From assembly GCF_001039355.2 (NCBI RefSeq), contig NW_019775649.1:10729-74728 (forward strand): 64,000 nucleotides of DNA, in the 5' to 3' direction. Below, piece after piece: positions 61,626 to 64,000 of the stretch; the first letter of the stretch is position 1; every line of letters starts with the position of its first letter. Under the pieces are notes generated by a model that did no database searches, was not told the DNA's origin, and saw only the letters and a program-made list of their open reading frames with translations. The position numbers and the translations under genes were made by a program. The DNA is from Lingula anatina. Lineage: Eukaryota > Brachiopoda > Lingulata > Lingulida > Lingulidae.

Positions 61626-63788
61626 ATGTCATTTAAGAGAGAGGGTGATGATCACAGCCTCTTGCAACAAATTAGGGTACGGCAAATTAGTAACAATACT
61701 AACATTGCATGTAACACTGTCAGCAGTCAAAACTGATTTTCAGAGAAGTACGTAGTAACTAAAAATGGCCTTAATGTTATTCCGAAAAGAAATTGAAAGA
61801 TCATTTGAACGGACACTTTGGCTGTGTTTAAGTTAGTAAAATGTACAGCATGGGTTTTTCTTTTTTTCTTTTTGTTTTTTTAATTATTATTATTATTGTT
61901 ATTATTATTATTATTTTACTCTAGCAGAAAATTGTTACAGCTGAGTCCCAATCATGATATGATAATGACAGCATTACTGAAATTGTGTTACTGTTTTAGC
62001 AAAGAAGAATAGAAGAACTATTTGCTTATGACATCCCAGAGAAAGAGGCTCTGCTCCTAAGGGATGGAAGGTAATGTGTTTTTATTATTTGGATAACACA
62101 GTAAGGACATGGAATAGCACATGTCTGCTTTTTAATTAATCACCGGTTGTTAATGCAGCATAGTATAATGCTGAAGAATATGGCCTGCAGTGCTATCTTA
62201 CTGTATACTCTTACATCCTGTTGTTTTCCAGGTTTACCTGCACAATATGTCCACACAGGCCATTATTTGACACAATTGCTGTGCTTGCAGTGCACAGACA
62301 AGGAAAGAAGCATAAAGCAAGCAAGTATTTATTTATATGTGACGCTCATAATGTTTTACCAAATGATGTCCTATTCAGTGCTTTTAATTTAATTTCTGTG
62401 TTATTATACATATCTTTCTTTTATACGGACCTTTTGGCATGTTGATCAGAAAAATCAAACTAGCCTGCATTGATAGTGTGTCAAAAATAAGACATTCAGG
62501 TTTCTTAGAATAAATTATGATAGTTGATTCTCTCTATGCATCAACATTCTACATCCAGATAATGTAAAACAGGAAGACATCCATCCAATGGTATCAAACA
62601 GTGGTAGGTCTGCAGCACAGCAGAAATCTCAACCACAAAGGATTAAAAATGTGAGAATGAACATCTCAAATTGAATCAAATTTAGAAGCTGATGCAGTAA
62701 AAAGAATAAGATATTTTAAGACTAATAATTAAAGGAAGTTTTGAATAAAAAATAAATAAAATAAGAAACATGAAACACGGTCACTTTTTACACTATGTAA
62801 ACATTGTGCTTTAGATATTTGAATGAAAAATTGATGTAATTTCATTTAAATTCTGATTTTATGAGTTTGCATTACATATAATGTCACTTCACTTCTGTTT
62901 ACAGGAGTCTTCCTGTGGAAATGCTTTGATGTCAGCTGCCTCATACAATCCATGTGTCAAAAGGAATAAAGAAGACAAGGACACAAGAATTGAATTGGAT
63001 AGGAATATATCAAGCACATCGATTTTGAAGAGACTGGCAAATTTTCAACAACATGATTCTATTCCAACAGATTTTAGACCTTATAAAAGTAAAAGAAGGA
63101 CAAATGCCACCCCAGTAGAAACATTGTACAGTTCACAGCAGGCTGTTAAGGACAATGAACCACCCGCAAAAAGTAGAAATCTACAGCAACTTTCAGAGGC
63201 AAGGCCAGTTTCACTTGATAAGACCACTAATAATGTTGAGGTGTTCTATGAAAGTGAGTACCCATGTAATCAGGTCGCATATCCTAGGGATCCAGATTAT
63301 TGTACATCAACAAAAGATAAACAGGCAGATACTGATAATGTACAACATCAGCATACGTGGAGGACAAAACTTATTCCTGTTAGTTCAAAAAATGTCACAG
63401 AAGTAAAAAAAGTTGAAAAGACAAAAGTGAAGAAAATAACAAGCACCTCCCTGAATACACCAAAGAAATCTGGTGAACCTACAGAAAAACAAATTTTGGC
63501 TGAAAGATATTTGCAAGCTGTTCAGTAAGTATCAATTTGTCTTTCATACTGCTTTATGATCAAACCACTTCTTAAAATTTACAATGCAATGAGGGTTAAT
63601 AACTAGGTCTAATCCAGGTTATGTAGCCACCTGTATTAAAAAATTATTTAAGTGATTTACAGTCATGTCAATTCCTTTTACTTCCTTTTGTCTTTAGATC
63701 TGGTTGGAAGAGAGACCGTTCAGGAAAATGGGTGAAGGATGACACAGTAGAGTTTGAGTCTGATGAGGAACCTCCTGATATACCTTGA
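61626..63788 (+). CDS. SCNM1: SCNM1, minor-spliceosome zinc-finger protein (sodium channel modifier 1)
   Basis: Six exons join in frame to 343 residues: 61626-61676, 62000-62070, 62232-62338, 62559-62650, 62905-63524, 63698-63788. The N-terminus MSFKREGDD, the segment DIPEKEALLLRDGRFTC and the zinc finger C44-x2-C47 ... H62-x5-H68 (TCTICPHRPLFDTIAVL... VHRQGKKH) are SCNM1 hallmarks. So is the C-terminal SGW...GKWVKDDTVEFESDEE. Exon 3 uses ATAT|GTGACG, because the nearer AA|GTATTT donor would break frame with exon 4. In animals SCNM1 is a component of U12-type (minor) spliceosomes. The 620-nt exon 5 encodes a Lys/Ser/Thr-rich, low-complexity middle and makes the protein longer than the human one (about 230 residues). 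Confidence 0.95.
61882..61915. repeat. (TTA)n microsatellite
   Basis: An interrupted TTA run (one TTG unit) in SCNM1 intron 1. Confidence 0.9.
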
Positions 63789-63886
63789 CCTACAGGTACA
63801 AGACGGAAAGCCTGTTATGAAAAAACTTGCCCCTTCCAGTCATGGAAATCACTTGACATTCTCAGGGTTTAAAGAAGATTGTGTTA

Positions 63887-63887
63887 N
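63887..63887. other. Assembly join (single N) followed by re-entry into calumenin
   Basis: The 113 bases after the N (63888-64000) repeat 58160-58272 in the same orientation, with one substitution near the end (CTGGTTTTCA versus CTGGCTTTCA). Confidence 0.9.
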
Positions 63888-64000
63888 AAATGTTTATTAA
63901 TCAACAAAAACACATGAAGTTTCCAAGGTGCAATATCACTCCTTTCAAAGTGGTTTTAAATGTACAACAGATATTTTTTTCAAATCAAAACTGGTTTTCA
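63888..64000. repeat. Duplicate of calumenin intron 3 (58160-58272)
   Basis: It starts AAATGTTTATTAATCAACAA and follows the intron between calumenin exons 4 and 3 to the end of the window. It contains no coding sequence itself. Confidence 0.9.

Noticed and set aside
62325-62330. Alternative SCNM1 exon 3 donor AA|GTATTT
   Set aside because: Using it leaves phase 2, which gives an immediate stop when joined to exon 4; the downstream ATAT|GTGACG donor restores frame and matches the family.

Overview
This window is nuclear DNA from a marine-invertebrate-type animal. It is AT-rich, with split genes on GT-AG introns, large introns, many microsatellites and small DNA transposons. The gene content is metazoan, and the GABA-B subunit is very close to vertebrate GABBR2. 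An invertebrate deuterostome or a lophotrochozoan would both fit; I cannot place it to phylum from the sequence alone.

Layout. (1) About 1-10 kb: mostly repeats, with three tentative plus-strand coding pieces: a pair of unassigned exons near 1.1-1.9 kb, a BEN-like terminal exon at 8041-8408, and a two-exon Pro/Gly-rich reading frame at 8781-9557. (2) 10.2-45.0 kb, minus strand: a complete metabotropic GABA-B receptor subunit 2 gene. It has 19 distinct coding exons encoding 916 residues once duplicated assembly blocks are collapsed: Venus-flytrap domain, seven membrane helices, coiled coil and tail. (3) 45.0-49.6 kb: intergenic. (4) 49.6-55.0 kb, minus strand: an eight-exon gene for a 548-residue single-pass membrane protein with two Sushi domains, one MAM domain and a Ser/Thr-rich stalk. 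(5) 56.9-60.4 kb, minus strand: calumenin, seven coding exons, 329 residues, ending in HDEF. (6) 61.6-63.8 kb, plus strand: SCNM1, six exons, 343 residues, head-to-head with calumenin.

The most consequential structural feature is the assembly itself. Single N characters lie at 19786, 30311, 38889 and 63887. At three of them the sequence after the N restarts inside sequence already given before it: about 2.04 kb, about 8.4 kb, and the first 113 bases of a third repeat. These look like unmerged overlapping contigs or alternative haplotypes, not biological tandem duplications. They place GABBR2 exons 2-7 and 8-9 in the window twice, and counting both copies of exons 8-9 would break the reading frame.

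Mobile DNA includes a decayed Tc1/mariner-type element in a GABBR2 intron whose catalytic spacing reads as DD36E, a PIF/Harbinger-like foldback MITE in calumenin intron 1, a hAT-like MITE, and a roughly 300-bp dispersed family of unknown class. I found no CRISPR array, operon, rRNA or convincing tRNA, and no wholly new multigene system. The less ordinary items are the Sushi-Sushi-MAM-stalk receptor, the DD36E-type element, the divergent CALU/SCNM1 promoter and a tight cluster of substitutions between the two copies of GABBR2 exon 3.
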